Positions 1-8,643 of a stretch of 64,000 bases of DNA are shown here, piece after piece. Numbering within the stretch: position 1 is the stretch's first letter; every line of letters starts with the position of its first letter. This stretch comes from Halpernia frigidisoli. Lineage in GTDB: Bacteria > Bacteroidota > Bacteroidia > Flavobacteriales > Weeksellaceae. The position numbers were made by a program, and so were the translations under genes. The stretch is from assembly GCF_900113805.1 (NCBI RefSeq), contig NZ_FOQT01000005.1:186001-250000 (forward strand). Reading direction: 5' to 3'. The notes below the pieces were generated by a model, which was not told where the DNA came from, searched no databases, and saw only the letters and a program-made list of their open reading frames with translations.

Positions 1-611
1 AAGCCATCTAATTTTACATTAGAATTAAAAGGTATTATTGCATTTTCAATTTTGGCACCTAAACTATTCAGTTTATCTTCTAGTAAATAAGGAACCTGAT
101 CAGTTTTACCTACCAATTTTTCTTCTATATTGCTAAAACAGGTCATGTTTTTATTTTTTAAGAAGCCATTTTGATGATTTTCTGCGGCAATAAAGGCAGC
201 AGAACCATGACAAACTGCGGTTACATATTTGCCGGCATTATAAAAATCAATGATCAGTTTCCCTGTTTCTGCATCTTCTGAAAGATCGAACAATGGACCG
301 TGTCCACCAGAAATAAAAAGTGCGTCGTAATCTGCAGCCTGTACTTCACTGATTTTTTTTGTAGTTTTAAATTGATTCTGAAGAATTTCGTCATCCTGAT
401 ATCTTCTGTTTGATGCGGTGATATTTTCTGTTAATGCACTTGTTGGATCTATAGGAGGTTCACCACCTTTTACGCTCGCCAAAGTAGTTTCAAAACCTGC
501 ATCTTTAAAATCATAAAATGGATCTGTAAATTCTTCCAGCCAAACTCCGGTTTTACTGTCCGTATTTATCAAAGAGCTATGTGACGTAAGAATCATCAAT
601 ATTTTTTTCAT
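1..611 (-). CDS. DJ-1/PfpI (Hsp31-like) class I glutamine amidotransferase-fold protein, partial
   Basis: The gene runs off the left edge of the window; about 203 codons are visible from the ATG at 609-611. The translation begins MKKILMILTSHSS and shows the DJ-1/PfpI/Hsp31 pattern: a conserved acidic residue in VWLEEF (about residue 26), the SGGHGPLFDL loop (about 101-110) and a nucleophile-elbow Cys in TAVCHGSAAF (about residue 134). Family members are cytosolic chaperone, glyoxalase III or deglycase proteins; which activity applies here cannot be read from sequence. There is no signal peptide. It diverges from the pectate lyase gene to its right and has no evident link with pectin use. The family call is firm, the exact function is not, and the C-terminus is missing. 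Confidence 0.85.
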   Translation of the reverse strand, partial: MKKILMILTSHSSLINTDSKTGVWLEEFTDPFYDFKDAGFETTLASVKGGEPPIDPTSALTENITASNRRYQDDEILQNQFKTTKKISEVQAADYDALFISGGHGPLFDLSEDAETGKLIIDFYNAGKYVTAVCHGSAAFIAAENHQNGFLKNKNMTCFSNIEEKLVGKTDQVPYLLEDKLNSLGAKIENAIIPFNSNVKLDG

Positions 612-790
612 AATAATTTTTTTGATTTTGTAACAAGTTTTAGACCTAAATAAAAGAAATCAATAGCAATGAATCAGTGAATTTTATTACGATTGCTCAA
701 TAACGTAAAATAATAAAAAAAAATTTCAATAAAATATTACGAAATTTTAATATTTAAATAAAAATAAATACAATATCCCAAAAAATATAA

Positions 791-812
791 TATATTTGTG
801 CAATCGATTACA
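791..812 (+). promoter_or_regulatory. -7 box plus LacI-family operator, pectate lyase promoter (site A)
   Basis: TATATTTG (791-798) matches the Bacteroidetes -7 consensus TAnnTTTG. TGCAATCGATTACA (799-812) follows with no gap and is a 14-bp near-palindrome fitting the GalR/LacI consensus TGNAANCGNTTNCA. The start of transcription should fall inside the operator, which suits repression. A GTG at 798 that would extend the reading frame lies across this element, so it is unlikely to be the start codon. Confidence 0.8.
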
Positions 813-866
813 TATATGAAATCGGTTATAAATTTTTCAAATTTTAAATTAAATAATCAGAAAAAG

Positions 867-3419
867 ATGTTAAAAAAATTATTTCTTTCATTAAGTTTTT
901 TACTGCTTGCGATAGTTGTAAAAGCGCAGGCTGTGACGATCACAGAATCTGCAGGCTGGCTGGAATCTGCCTACATAAAATGGACGCCGGTGAGTGGCGC
1001 TACAAGCTATAACGTTTACTACACCGGAAACGGCATCACCAAGAAAAAAATTGACACACAACTAATAAGAAGTTATGGCTCGTATTTTCGTGCTGATGTT
1101 TTAGGATTGGCTGCAGGAAATTATACAGTTAGTGTTGCCCCGGTAATCGGCGGTGCGGAAGGTACTTTAACTGTAAGTGGAAATATTGCCGTTGCAGCAC
1201 ACGACAGGACAGGTTTCGCATTCTCAGGCGGTTATAATCCAAGTGCTTATAATCTGGACGGAACAGAGAAATCGAATGCTGTTATTATTTACGTTACTCA
1301 AAATACAAAAAATACAGTCTCGCTAACAGTAACTGGCGCAACAGCAAACCCTTGTGTTGGTTTACAAACAATTTTAGAAGGTTTTAAAAAAGGAAAAGAC
1401 AACAGACCTTTAATTATAAGATTAATTGGAAATATCACTGACCTAAGTTACATGCAAGGTGGTGATATTGTTTTTGAAAATAATAATAATGTGGCCGGAT
1501 CTATCACAATGGAAGGTGTTGGCGATGATGCTGTTACTAATGGATGGAGCGTTCGCGTGAAAGGTATGACCAATTTAGAAGTCAGAAATCTTGCAGCAAT
1601 GAACTGCGACAGTATTGCAGGCGATGATTTTGGATTACAGCAGGATAATGATCATATCTGGATACACAACAATGATATGTTTTATGGTAATGCAGGGAGT
1701 GATGCTGATCAGGTAAAAGGTGACGGCGCGATGGATGTGAAAGGTTCTACTTTTATTACTATTTCCTACAATCACTTTCATGACAATGGAAAATCAAGTT
1801 TATTGGGTTTAAGTGAAAATACGACAGTTGGTCTGTATATCACTTACCACCATAACTGGTTTGATCATTCAGATTCAAGACATCCACGTGTTCGTTTTTA
1901 TTCTGCACACATATATAATAATTATTTTGACGGAATTTCTAAATACGGCGCAGGTTCGACAGAGGGTTCTTCCCTTTTTGTAGAAAACAATTATTACCGT
2001 AATTCTAAACATCCAATGATGGTTTCTTTACAGGGAACTGATGTCTGGAGCCCGGGTAAAATGATGAATGACCCAGGAAATCAAGGCACATTTTCGAGTG
2101 AAGATGGTGGAAGTATAAAAGCTTTTAACAATACTTTAGATACAGATATCGCGACTAATGATATGCGTTTTGTACCATATGCAGATCCAAATCCTGCATT
2201 TAATATTACTGGTGTCATTAATTCTACCACAGATTTTGATGCTTATGTTCCGGCAACCCGCGCTGAGCAGGTTTCTGCAAGTGTAAAATCTAAAGCTGGC
2301 GCAAATACTTATAATAACTTCGATACAGATCCGGCTTATTATGTGAAAAATCTTGTACCGGATCTACCGTTGGCGGCAAGAGATAAAACGATTCAATACG
2401 CAGGTCGTGATTTTGGAGGTGATTTAAAATTCACATTTAATAATTCGGTGGATGACACCGCATATTTAGTTAACCAAGCCTTGAAAACGGCGGTTAGCAA
2501 TTATAAAACAAATTTAGTTTTCGTACAGGGTGAAAATTCCGCGGCAACTACTCAGACTTTAACTTCTTCTACAAATAACAGCCAGACCGTTGCTGCAAAT
2601 ACAGCAATTGATCCAATGATTTTTACGTATGGAGGTGATGCTACAGACGCTTCAGTAAGCGCATTACCAGCTTCAGGTATTACTTTTGTGAAAGATACAA
2701 CAGCTAAAACGATCACAGTTTCCGGTACGCCGACAGCTAATGTTTCTTTCACAGTTACAACTTCAGGAGCAACAGGAACTCCGGTATCTTTAAACGGGAC
2801 AATTACGTTGGCAGGAACTTCTTCAGGAAATCTGATCCAAAATTTCACGACAGATGGAAAAGTAAGTACATTTTATAATATTTCTGGAAATATCAACAGC
2901 ACAAACGGAAGTACTACTTATGATGGTTTAACTCTTACTACAAGATTAAAAATTGAGACAGCAACGAATATCACTTACACAACAAGTGCAATTTCAACCT
3001 TAACTTTGGTTTTTGATCCTGGTTTTGCGTTAAAAATCAAACTAAACGGTGTTTCTTATAACGCAAACAATGGGGTTGTTGTAATACCTAATGTACCGGC
3101 AGGCGCAAATTCTATTACTAAAGGCGATACAACCAATTTATATTACATTAAAACTGAATATAACGGTAATTTGAGTGTAAGCGATGCTTTCAAAAACAAA
3201 CTGGCTATTTATCCAAATCCTGTTTCCTCTGTTCTAAATTTCACCACTTCGGATGATATTTTAAGAGTAGAGATCTACAGCATGAGCGGCGCTCTAGTTA
3301 AAAAATTTGAAGCAAAAACTTTAAAATCAATAGATTTAAGTTCTTTGACGACAGGCAATTATATTGTGAGAGCGGTAACAAAACAAGGCAGCTTTCAAAA
3401 GATGATCATTAAAAAATAG
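867..3419 (+). CDS. secreted pectate lyase (PL1) with T9SS sorting domain
   Basis: Extracellular endo-acting pectate lyase, cleaving polygalacturonate by beta-elimination. I chose the ATG at 867 because it opens directly onto a signal peptide (MLKKLFLSLSFLLL..KAQA); an in-frame ATG at 816 and GTG at 798 lie next to or within the operator. Domain order in the 850-residue product: signal peptide 1-21, a fibronectin-III-like domain (about 22-100), a PL1 beta-helix (about 110-530) with IWIHNND and the catalytic-type RHPRVRF near residue 338, a low-complexity putative Ig-like linker, a beta-sandwich module (about 660-770) resembling that of the protein at 8644-9462, and a T9SS type A sorting domain (last ~75 residues, IYPNPVSS...MIIKK). 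It is single-gene, with site A upstream and a strong terminator downstream. The PL1 and T9SS calls are solid; the accessory modules are by eye. Confidence 0.88.
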   Translation: MLKKLFLSLSFLLLAIVVKAQAVTITESAGWLESAYIKWTPVSGATSYNVYYTGNGITKKKIDTQLIRSYGSYFRADVLGLAAGNYTVSVAPVIGGAEGTLTVSGNIAVAAHDRTGFAFSGGYNPSAYNLDGTEKSNAVIIYVTQNTKNTVSLTVTGATANPCVGLQTILEGFKKGKDNRPLIIRLIGNITDLSYMQGGDIVFENNNNVAGSITMEGVGDDAVTNGWSVRVKGMTNLEVRNLAAMNCDSIAGDDFGLQQDNDHIWIHNNDMFYGNAGSDADQVKGDGAMDVKGSTFITISYNHFHDNGKSSLLGLSENTTVGLYITYHHNWFDHSDSRHPRVRFYSAHIYNNYFDGISKYGAGSTEGSSLFVENNYYRNSKHPMMVSLQGTDVWSPGKMMNDPGNQGTFSSEDGGSIKAFNNTLDTDIATNDMRFVPYADPNPAFNITGVINSTTDFDAYVPATRAEQVSASVKSKAGANTYNNFDTDPAYYVKNLVPDLPLAARDKTIQYAGRDFGGDLKFTFNNSVDDTAYLVNQALKTAVSNYKTNLVFVQGENSAATTQTLTSSTNNSQTVAANTAIDPMIFTYGGDATDASVSALPASGITFVKDTTAKTITVSGTPTANVSFTVTTSGATGTPVSLNGTITLAGTSSGNLIQNFTTDGKVSTFYNISGNINSTNGSTTYDGLTLTTRLKIETATNITYTTSAISTLTLVFDPGFALKIKLNGVSYNANNGVVVIPNVPAGANSITKGDTTNLYYIKTEYNGNLSVSDAFKNKLAIYPNPVSSVLNFTTSDDILRVEIYSMSGALVKKFEAKTLKSIDLSSLTTGNYIVRAVTKQGSFQKMIIKK

Positions 3420-3446
3420 TTTTTTGTAAATATCATTTTTAAATTG

Positions 3447-3484
3447 AAATCCCTTCTTATTAATTTAAGAAGGGATTTTTTTTT
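3447..3484 (+). terminator. rho-independent terminator after pectate lyase
   Basis: Inverted repeat AAATCCCTTCTTA / TAAGAAGGGATTT (3447-3459 and 3466-3478) with a 6-nt loop and a T run. It lies 28 nt after the pectate lyase stop and probably also serves the convergent esterase gene. Confidence 0.85.
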
Positions 3485-3523
3485 GATTAGTAATTAATGA
3501 AAATCGTCTTTTAAAAAGGTCAA

Positions 3524-4450
3524 TCAATAATTATATTTAAAATTGTTTGATTCCAACCAGAGTTCGCATTGTTTTGTCCAGGTTTTATTACTTGAAGTAT
3601 TTCCCAAGCCAAAACCATGTCCGCCTTTCTCGTATAAATGCATTTCCGCTGGAATATTTTTCTCTTTTAAAGCCAGATAATACGAAACACTATTTTCAAC
3701 TGGAACACTTTTATCATCAGTTGCGTGCGCTAAAAAAGTGATTGGCGTAGAAAAATTCACATTTTTATCTGCAGAAAATTTTAGCACTAAATGTTCCGAA
3801 GGATTTTCACCCAGAAGTGCTTTTCGAGAACCTAAATGTGCTATTTTTTCATCCATAGAAATCACAGGATAAATCAGAATACTGAAATTTGGTTTTGCAC
3901 TGACAGTGTCCGTTTTTTTATAAATCTCATCTTTGAAATGCGTGCTCAAAGTTGCTGCTAAATGTCCACCAGCAGAAAATCCAATCACTCCAATTTTCTT
4001 TTTATTTAAATTATATTTTTCTGCATTTCTTCTTACAAAACGCATCGCTTCCTGCGCATCCCGTAAAGGACCAATACTTTTATCCGTCATAATGCTGTCA
4101 GAAGGCAATCTGTATTTTATCAAAAAAGCCGTAATTCCCAAAGAATTCAACCATTCTGCAACCTGAAAACCTTCTTTTTTCATGCTCAAATGTTCATAAC
4201 CGCCACCAGGAAAAATTAAAACTGCCGTTCCATTTGGTTTTGCAGGTTTATAAATTGTAATCGTCGGAACTGAAACTTTACTTGCTTTAACCAAAACGGA
4301 ATTCTCAAAAATATCGACTTCCTTATATTTAGGATTTACAATAGAATTTGGGATTTCATTGGGCCAAAGATTTACAGTTTCCATTTGAGCAAAAATAATT
4401 TGACTGAAAATTATAGAAAAAAATATTAAAAATAGTTTTAAAAATTTCAT
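3524..4450 (-). CDS. secreted alpha/beta-hydrolase esterase (acetylesterase-like)
   Basis: A 308-residue serine esterase with a signal peptide (MKFLKLFLIFFSIIFSQIIFAQ). Visible signatures are the oxyanion loop FPGGGYEH (about residue 84), the nucleophile elbow GFSAGGH (about 158), an Asp in HATDDKSVP (about 240) and the catalytic His in GGHGFG (about 277). The fold resembles acetylxylan esterase/BD-FAE enzymes, which remove acetyl groups from plant polysaccharides. It is the last gene of the minus-strand operon that starts at 8507, 5 nt after the CE12 gene, so pectin or rhamnogalacturonan O-acetyl groups are the likely substrate. The substrate is inferred from context. Confidence 0.82.
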   Translation of the reverse strand: MKFLKLFLIFFSIIFSQIIFAQMETVNLWPNEIPNSIVNPKYKEVDIFENSVLVKASKVSVPTITIYKPAKPNGTAVLIFPGGGYEHLSMKKEGFQVAEWLNSLGITAFLIKYRLPSDSIMTDKSIGPLRDAQEAMRFVRRNAEKYNLNKKKIGVIGFSAGGHLAATLSTHFKDEIYKKTDTVSAKPNFSILIYPVISMDEKIAHLGSRKALLGENPSEHLVLKFSADKNVNFSTPITFLAHATDDKSVPVENSVSYYLALKEKNIPAEMHLYEKGGHGFGLGNTSSNKTWTKQCELWLESNNFKYNY

Positions 4451-4455
4451 TTATC

Positions 4456-5211
4456 TTATTTAATAAATTTATTCAAAACCGGAACTTCCTTTTTCAGCGC
4501 ATTTACAGCCAAACCAGCCACTTTCATCGCGCCCAATTTTGATAAATGCGTGTCATCATTATGACCTTTTGGATAATATGGATCTTCTCCAATCGCATAA
4601 TGCAAATGCAACTTTTTGGAACCTTCAACGCCATAAGACTCTTCCAGTTTTTTAGTTAAATTTTCCATATCAACCATTGGAACATTTAATTCTTTCGCAA
4701 CCAAGAGTGTCACAACCGTATAATTGCCGTGTGTATATTTTATTTTTCCACTTTCGTCGAAATCTCTTCTCACAATTGAAGTAAATAAAACCGGAATTGC
4801 ACCTTTGCTTCTACTCTCTTTTACAAATTTTTCTAAATTGGTTTTGTATGTTGTGTAAGGTTCTGTAAAACATTTTGGGTCTTCTTTTTTCTCGTCATTA
4901 TGCCCAAATTCTATGAAGACATAATCGCCTTTTTTTAATTTCACGTAAACAGAATCCCAGCGTTTTTCGTCGATAAAACTTTTCGTGCTTCTGCCATTTT
5001 TTGCAGCATTTTCAATCTTAATATCACTTTTTAAAAATTCCGGTAAAACCTGTGCCCATCCATATTCCGGGTTTTTATCCGGGTTGACTTTAGTTGCCAT
5101 TGTAGAATCTCCGACGCAATAAATAGTTAGATTATTTTGTGCAGTTTTCTCCACACTTTTACAAGCCAATAAAACGATTGATGAAATTAAAATTATTTTA
5201 AAAATTTTCAT
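4456..5211 (-). CDS. rhamnogalacturonan acetylesterase (CE12, SGNH hydrolase), lipoprotein
   Basis: A 251-residue SGNH-fold esterase. The N-terminus (MKIFKIILISSIVLLACKS) carries a lipobox ending LLAC, so it is probably a lipoprotein. Block I is CVGDSTM (Ser about residue 36), block III is FGHND (about 101) and block V is DDTHLSKLGA (Asp and His about 220), the CE12 pattern. The family deacetylates rhamnogalacturonan and related pectin. Its start overlaps the end of the CE8 gene upstream by 14 nt, which suggests translational coupling, and it is followed within 5 nt by another esterase. Family call is firm. Confidence 0.87.
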   Translation of the reverse strand: MKIFKIILISSIVLLACKSVEKTAQNNLTIYCVGDSTMATKVNPDKNPEYGWAQVLPEFLKSDIKIENAAKNGRSTKSFIDEKRWDSVYVKLKKGDYVFIEFGHNDEKKEDPKCFTEPYTTYKTNLEKFVKESRSKGAIPVLFTSIVRRDFDESGKIKYTHGNYTVVTLLVAKELNVPMVDMENLTKKLEESYGVEGSKKLHLHYAIGEDPYYPKGHNDDTHLSKLGAMKVAGLAVNALKKEVPVLNKFIK

Positions 5212-6181
5212 ACCACTGCTTGCTATTTGTTAGTTTAATATCTCCTAAAACATTTTTTAAAGTATATTTTTCCGCTTCAATTTTTGTTAATTGATGCGAC
5301 CAATTTGCTCTTTTATCAATTTTACTTCCCGCGCCTTTGTTATTGTATTCCGCATAAAAACTTGCTTTTTCTGCATCAGGCTTATTCCAATTATTCCAAC
5401 CTTCTGATAAAATTTGTTTGCCTAGATCGCAATTCAAATAAACCGTTTTAGCAAAAATTCGCCAGGGTCTTCCTAAAAAAACTTTATCAATTCCGTTTTC
5501 TGCTAAAATTTTACAATTAGAAAAAACGAAACCAAACTCTGCATTTTCCGACGTGGAAGCGGCAGTTGTAAAGGAGTTTGTTTTATTTAAAATCTCACAG
5601 TTTTCAAAAAAAGCAGTTGCATTGCCAAAAATGAAATCAGTTCCTCCTGAGATAAAACAATTTTTAAAATATTGCTTCCCGTTTCCTGCCGCATACAAAG
5701 TATCTTGAAATCCTAAAATTTTGCAATTTTCAACTTTTACTTTTGTGGCAGTTATTGAAAGTGCAATCGCTTGTCCAACTTCGCCAGAAGTATTTTCTAT
5801 GGTTAAGTTTTTAATTAAAATCTCATCTGCTTCTACCGATAAAGTTGGTGTGTAAAACGTAGAATTTCTGCCTAAATTTATTTTTTTAAAATTATCATCA
5901 AAAGAAATAATTGTTTTATCTGAACTTTCGCCAACCAAAGAAAGCATTGGATTACAATTTGGGATTTTCACTTTTTCTTTGTAAAAACCATTTTTTATTA
6001 AAATCGTGACTCTTTTATAAGGAAAAGCAGGAGACGCATTTATGGCTTCCTGAATGGTTTTAAAATCTGCACTTCCGTCTTTTGAAACTGTGATAATGTA
6101 TTCATCAATTTTTGTTGAAGTATTTTGCGCAATAAAACATTGTGTGAAAATCAGAAATATAAATGCAAAAAGGTATTTCAT
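5198..6181 (-). CDS. pectin methylesterase (CE8)
   Basis: Demethylates homogalacturonan, releasing methanol and exposing galacturonate to lyases and hydrolases. I chose the ATG at 6181 (MKYLFAFIFLIF), which starts the signal peptide; the reading frame extends three codons upstream. CE8 motifs in order: GFYKEK (about 68), QDTLYA (about 158, acid/base Asp), DFIFGNA (about 180, nucleophile Asp) and FLGRPWR (about 237). At about 327 residues it is the single-domain size for the family. It overlaps the CE12 gene and lies 161 nt downstream of the GH105 gene, with a Flavo-1-like repeat in that gap. A second, much larger CE8 is at 32248. Confidence 0.88.
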   Translation of the reverse strand: MKYLFAFIFLIFTQCFIAQNTSTKIDEYIITVSKDGSADFKTIQEAINASPAFPYKRVTILIKNGFYKEKVKIPNCNPMLSLVGESSDKTIISFDDNFKKINLGRNSTFYTPTLSVEADEILIKNLTIENTSGEVGQAIALSITATKVKVENCKILGFQDTLYAAGNGKQYFKNCFISGGTDFIFGNATAFFENCEILNKTNSFTTAASTSENAEFGFVFSNCKILAENGIDKVFLGRPWRIFAKTVYLNCDLGKQILSEGWNNWNKPDAEKASFYAEYNNKGAGSKIDKRANWSHQLTKIEAEKYTLKNVLGDIKLTNSKQWYENF

Positions 6182-6225
6182 AACTGTCATTTTATTTTTA
6201 AAAATAAACTTTATTCTTATTTCCC

Positions 6226-6335
6226 AATTGCAGCCCGACTTGAGTGGAAATCCTTTTTGCTTGCGAAAATTTTCTATTTAAAAATTAATCTCGTAGCAAA
6301 AAGATTGGGAACGGAAGGCGGATCAAGCTGCCCAA
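6226..6335 (+). repeat. Flavo-1-like structured repeat, copy 1
   Basis: In the gap between the GH105 and CE8 genes, oriented antisense to the operon. A left block with GCAGCCCGACTTGAGTGG and a right block with GGGAACGGAAGGCGG flank a helix AATC-C-TTTTTGCT / AGCAAAAA-GATT that has one bulged C. GCAGC and GCTGC can pair outside it. The same layout recurs at 28740, 41274 and 54609. The link to the published Flavo-1 RNA motif is from memory. Confidence 0.55.
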
Positions 6336-6341
6336 ATAATT

Positions 6342-7541
6342 CTATTTATTCAATTCTAAAGCCGCTAAAATAAACGGTCCGGTTGCTTTTGGATCATTAT
6401 CCTGTTTTCTTTCGTTAACGTAATACTCGTATGAGCCGTCTCTGTAAGGCGTTCCGCCCAAACCTGCAACTGCGCACGCTTGCGTTATCGTCACTAAACC
6501 ATTTTCATCCACTTTTACCAAATCACGCGTCATTCCGTCAAATGCTTTTTCTGCTAAAATTTTGTAAGATTTTGGTAAATAATTTTTATTCGCGCCTTTT
6601 GCAAAAGCATACGCGAACATTGCAGTTCCCGAGGCTTCCAAATAATTTCCTTCGCGATTTCCCTGATCTGTGACCTGAAACCACATGCCGGATTTATCCT
6701 GAACTTTTGCCAAAGCCGGCGCTAATTGATTTAAATAAGAAATTAATTCTGTTCTTTTTGGATGCTTTTCCGGGAAATTATCCAAAACATCGACCAAAGC
6801 CATGGCGTACCAACCGAGCGATCTGGACCAGAAATTGGGGGAAGTTCCGGTGGTTTTATTTGCCCAGGCCATTTTTTTACTTTCGTCCCATCCATGGTAA
6901 AGCAAACCGGTTTTCGGATCGACCAAATGTTTCTGGATAATTTCAAATTGTTTGGCAACATCATCCAGTTTTTTTCCATTTTCAAATTTTGAGGTATAAT
7001 GAGAATAAAATGCTTCACCCATGTAAAGTCCGTCCAGCCACATTTGGTTTGGATAGGTTTTTTTGTGCCAAAATCCGCCTTCCGAAGTTCTTGGCTGCGT
7101 ATCCAATTGCTTTCGCAAAGTTTGCATTGCCGTCAAATATTTTGCTTCTTTGGTTTTATCGTATAAAAGAAAAAGGATATTTCCTGCTTCGATCATATCG
7201 ATATTGTATTTTGAAGCGTCGTAGGAAGGGATTATTCCGTCGGGATTTATGGTTGAATCTGCATAAGATTTTACGTAATTAAAATAATTAATGTTGTCCG
7301 TTTTTTGATATAGTTTTTCAAAACCCGTTAAAACCAAACCGTGTACATAATCCCATTTTGGTTCTTTGACATTATCGGTCATGTAAGATTGTGGATGGTT
7401 TTCCATTAAAGTTAAAGCCATTCTTTCCGACCATTTTAATTTGGAAGAAACTGTTTTTGTATCTTTAAATTTAACCGAACTGCAAGCTGATACTATTAAA
7501 AATAAGAATGTAAAACTTAGAATTTTTAATTTATTTTTCAT
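6342..7541 (-). CDS. unsaturated rhamnogalacturonyl hydrolase (GH105/GH88 family), lipoprotein
   Basis: A 399-residue (alpha/alpha)6-barrel hydrolase that removes the 4,5-unsaturated galacturonate left at the non-reducing end by lyases, feeding the KdgF/KduI branch. The N-terminus MKNKLKILSFTFLFLIVSACSS has a lipobox (VSAC). GH105-type motifs are WLDGLYMGEAF (about residue 170, catalytic Asp region) and SRSLGWYAMALVD (about 242). It follows an esterase by 54 nt in the operon and precedes CE8. Lipidation suggests periplasmic or outer-membrane placement. GH105 is more likely than GH88 given the YteR-like motifs and pectin context. Confidence 0.87.
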   Translation of the reverse strand: MKNKLKILSFTFLFLIVSACSSVKFKDTKTVSSKLKWSERMALTLMENHPQSYMTDNVKEPKWDYVHGLVLTGFEKLYQKTDNINYFNYVKSYADSTINPDGIIPSYDASKYNIDMIEAGNILFLLYDKTKEAKYLTAMQTLRKQLDTQPRTSEGGFWHKKTYPNQMWLDGLYMGEAFYSHYTSKFENGKKLDDVAKQFEIIQKHLVDPKTGLLYHGWDESKKMAWANKTTGTSPNFWSRSLGWYAMALVDVLDNFPEKHPKRTELISYLNQLAPALAKVQDKSGMWFQVTDQGNREGNYLEASGTAMFAYAFAKGANKNYLPKSYKILAEKAFDGMTRDLVKVDENGLVTITQACAVAGLGGTPYRDGSYEYYVNERKQDNDPKATGPFILAALELNK

Positions 7542-7595
7542 ATTAAATTTTTATTGTGTTGCCAGATCAAATTGCAAATTTCAGGTTTAAAATGT

Positions 7596-8507
7596 TTAGA
7601 AATTTTTTGATTTAGTTTTAAGTTTTTGATCTAAAAATGAATTTATAAAGTAGGTAGTTTCTTCAAACCAAGGGTGAAAAATCCAAAAAGTATGCGGCGT
7701 TTCCGGTATTGTAACCACGTGACAATCTACTGAAAATTCTTTTAGTTTTTCAATCATATCATCTCGACCGGCATGAAAACGTACATTTTGACTATTTAAA
7801 AACAAAATTGGTGGTGAATTTACTGAGACATGATTTGATGCCGAGGCTTCTTCCCATATTTTCGGCTTTTCCTCATAAGTTCCGCCTAACCATAAAGCAG
7901 CTACTTTTCCCTCCGCAGATTCCGGGTGGTGAAAAGCTAAAATGCCGTCGATATCAACAATTGCGTTTACCAAATCCGGGTATTTATTACCGATTAGAGC
8001 CGCCATTTGTCCACCACTTGAAACGCCTAAAATCGCAATTTTGTTGCTATTAATATTGAATTTCTTTTTATTTTTTTTTATAAATTTAATAGCGTTTATC
8101 ACGTCATCCACGCCGCCTGGATATTTTACTTCATCGGATAATCTGTATTCGATTTCGAAACAATTGTATCCGTTTTCCGCGAGATTTTCTGCTAAAGGAT
8201 ACATCATTTTTTTATCGCCGGATTTCCAGCCGCCGCCATGAATTAATATTACGGCAGGATAATTTTCCTTTTCTTTATTTAAAAGTGCATCAAAGTGCAA
8301 ATCTCTTCCGTTTTCGGATTTATAAATCAGATCTTTTTCAAAAACAATGTTTTCACTTTTTTTATATTCTACAGGTATAATGAATGAATATTTTTTAATA
8401 GTTTTCACATATTCCGAGTGGTCTGTAAAAGTGGTGTCTTTTACAACTTGTGCATTTCCCCAAGTAATTAGCGAAAAAATCTGGAAGAATGTGATTAATT
8501 TTAACAT
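7596..8507 (-). CDS. secreted alpha/beta-hydrolase (acetylxylan esterase-like)
   Basis: First gene of the minus-strand esterase/GH105/CE8/CE12 operon. I chose the ATG at 8505-8507, which begins a signal peptide (MLKLITFFQIFSLITWGNAQ); the frame runs back to 8540 by a TTG lying across the operator and -7 box. The 303-residue product has the oxyanion motif IHGGGWKSG (about 88), nucleophile elbow GVSSGGQ (about 164) and a His in TPHTFW (about 268). The family includes acetyl, feruloyl and methyl esterases acting on plant polysaccharides; removal of pectin O-acetyl or ester groups is inferred from the neighbours. Confidence 0.82.
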   Translation of the reverse strand: MLKLITFFQIFSLITWGNAQVVKDTTFTDHSEYVKTIKKYSFIIPVEYKKSENIVFEKDLIYKSENGRDLHFDALLNKEKENYPAVILIHGGGWKSGDKKMMYPLAENLAENGYNCFEIEYRLSDEVKYPGGVDDVINAIKFIKKNKKKFNINSNKIAILGVSSGGQMAALIGNKYPDLVNAIVDIDGILAFHHPESAEGKVAALWLGGTYEEKPKIWEEASASNHVSVNSPPILFLNSQNVRFHAGRDDMIEKLKEFSVDCHVVTIPETPHTFWIFHPWFEETTYFINSFLDQKLKTKSKNF

Positions 8508-8523
8508 AGAACACTTTAAAATC

Positions 8524-8545
8524 TGCAATCGATTACACAAATTTA
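8524..8545 (-). promoter_or_regulatory. -7 box plus LacI-family operator, esterase/GH105/CE8/CE12 operon (site B)
   Basis: On the minus strand TAAATTTG (8545-8538) is followed at once by TGTAATCGATTGCA (8537-8524), 16 nt before the chosen ATG at 8507. The layout is the same as sites A and C-F. One half-site base differs from the perfect palindrome, as at site A. Confidence 0.8.
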
Positions 8546-8591
8546 CATTTTTTATTTAGTATTAATCTTTGCTTTCACGTTTTTTAAAATA

Positions 8592-8626
8592 AAAAAGACA
8601 GCATTTTTTGAAAATGCTGTCTTTTT
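8592..8626 (-). terminator. rho-independent terminator, bidirectional
   Basis: Perfect 16-bp stem AAAAAGACAGCATTTT / AAAATGCTGTCTTTTT with a 3-nt loop, T-rich on both strands. It lies downstream of the secreted protein gene (stop at 8644) and separates it from the esterase operon promoter. Confidence 0.85.
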
Positions 8627-8643
8627 AACAAAAAAATTTAATT

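Noticed and set aside
798-866. GTG start at 798 and ATG at 816 for pectate lyase
   Set aside because: The GTG lies across the -7 box and operator, and the signal peptide starts at the ATG at 867. The 816 ATG remains possible but less likely.
2552-2848. Minus-strand ORF inside the pectate lyase gene
   Set aside because: Shadow of the Ser/Thr-rich linker coding; no motif.
6431-7282. Cluster of plus-strand ORFs inside the GH105 gene
   Set aside because: Several short frames in all phases opposite a well-conserved gene; no family resemblance.
8508-8540. TTG start at 8540 for the esterase
   Set aside because: The added codons are the operator read in frame; the signal peptide starts at 8507. 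The same logic removes the extension of kduI to 30506.
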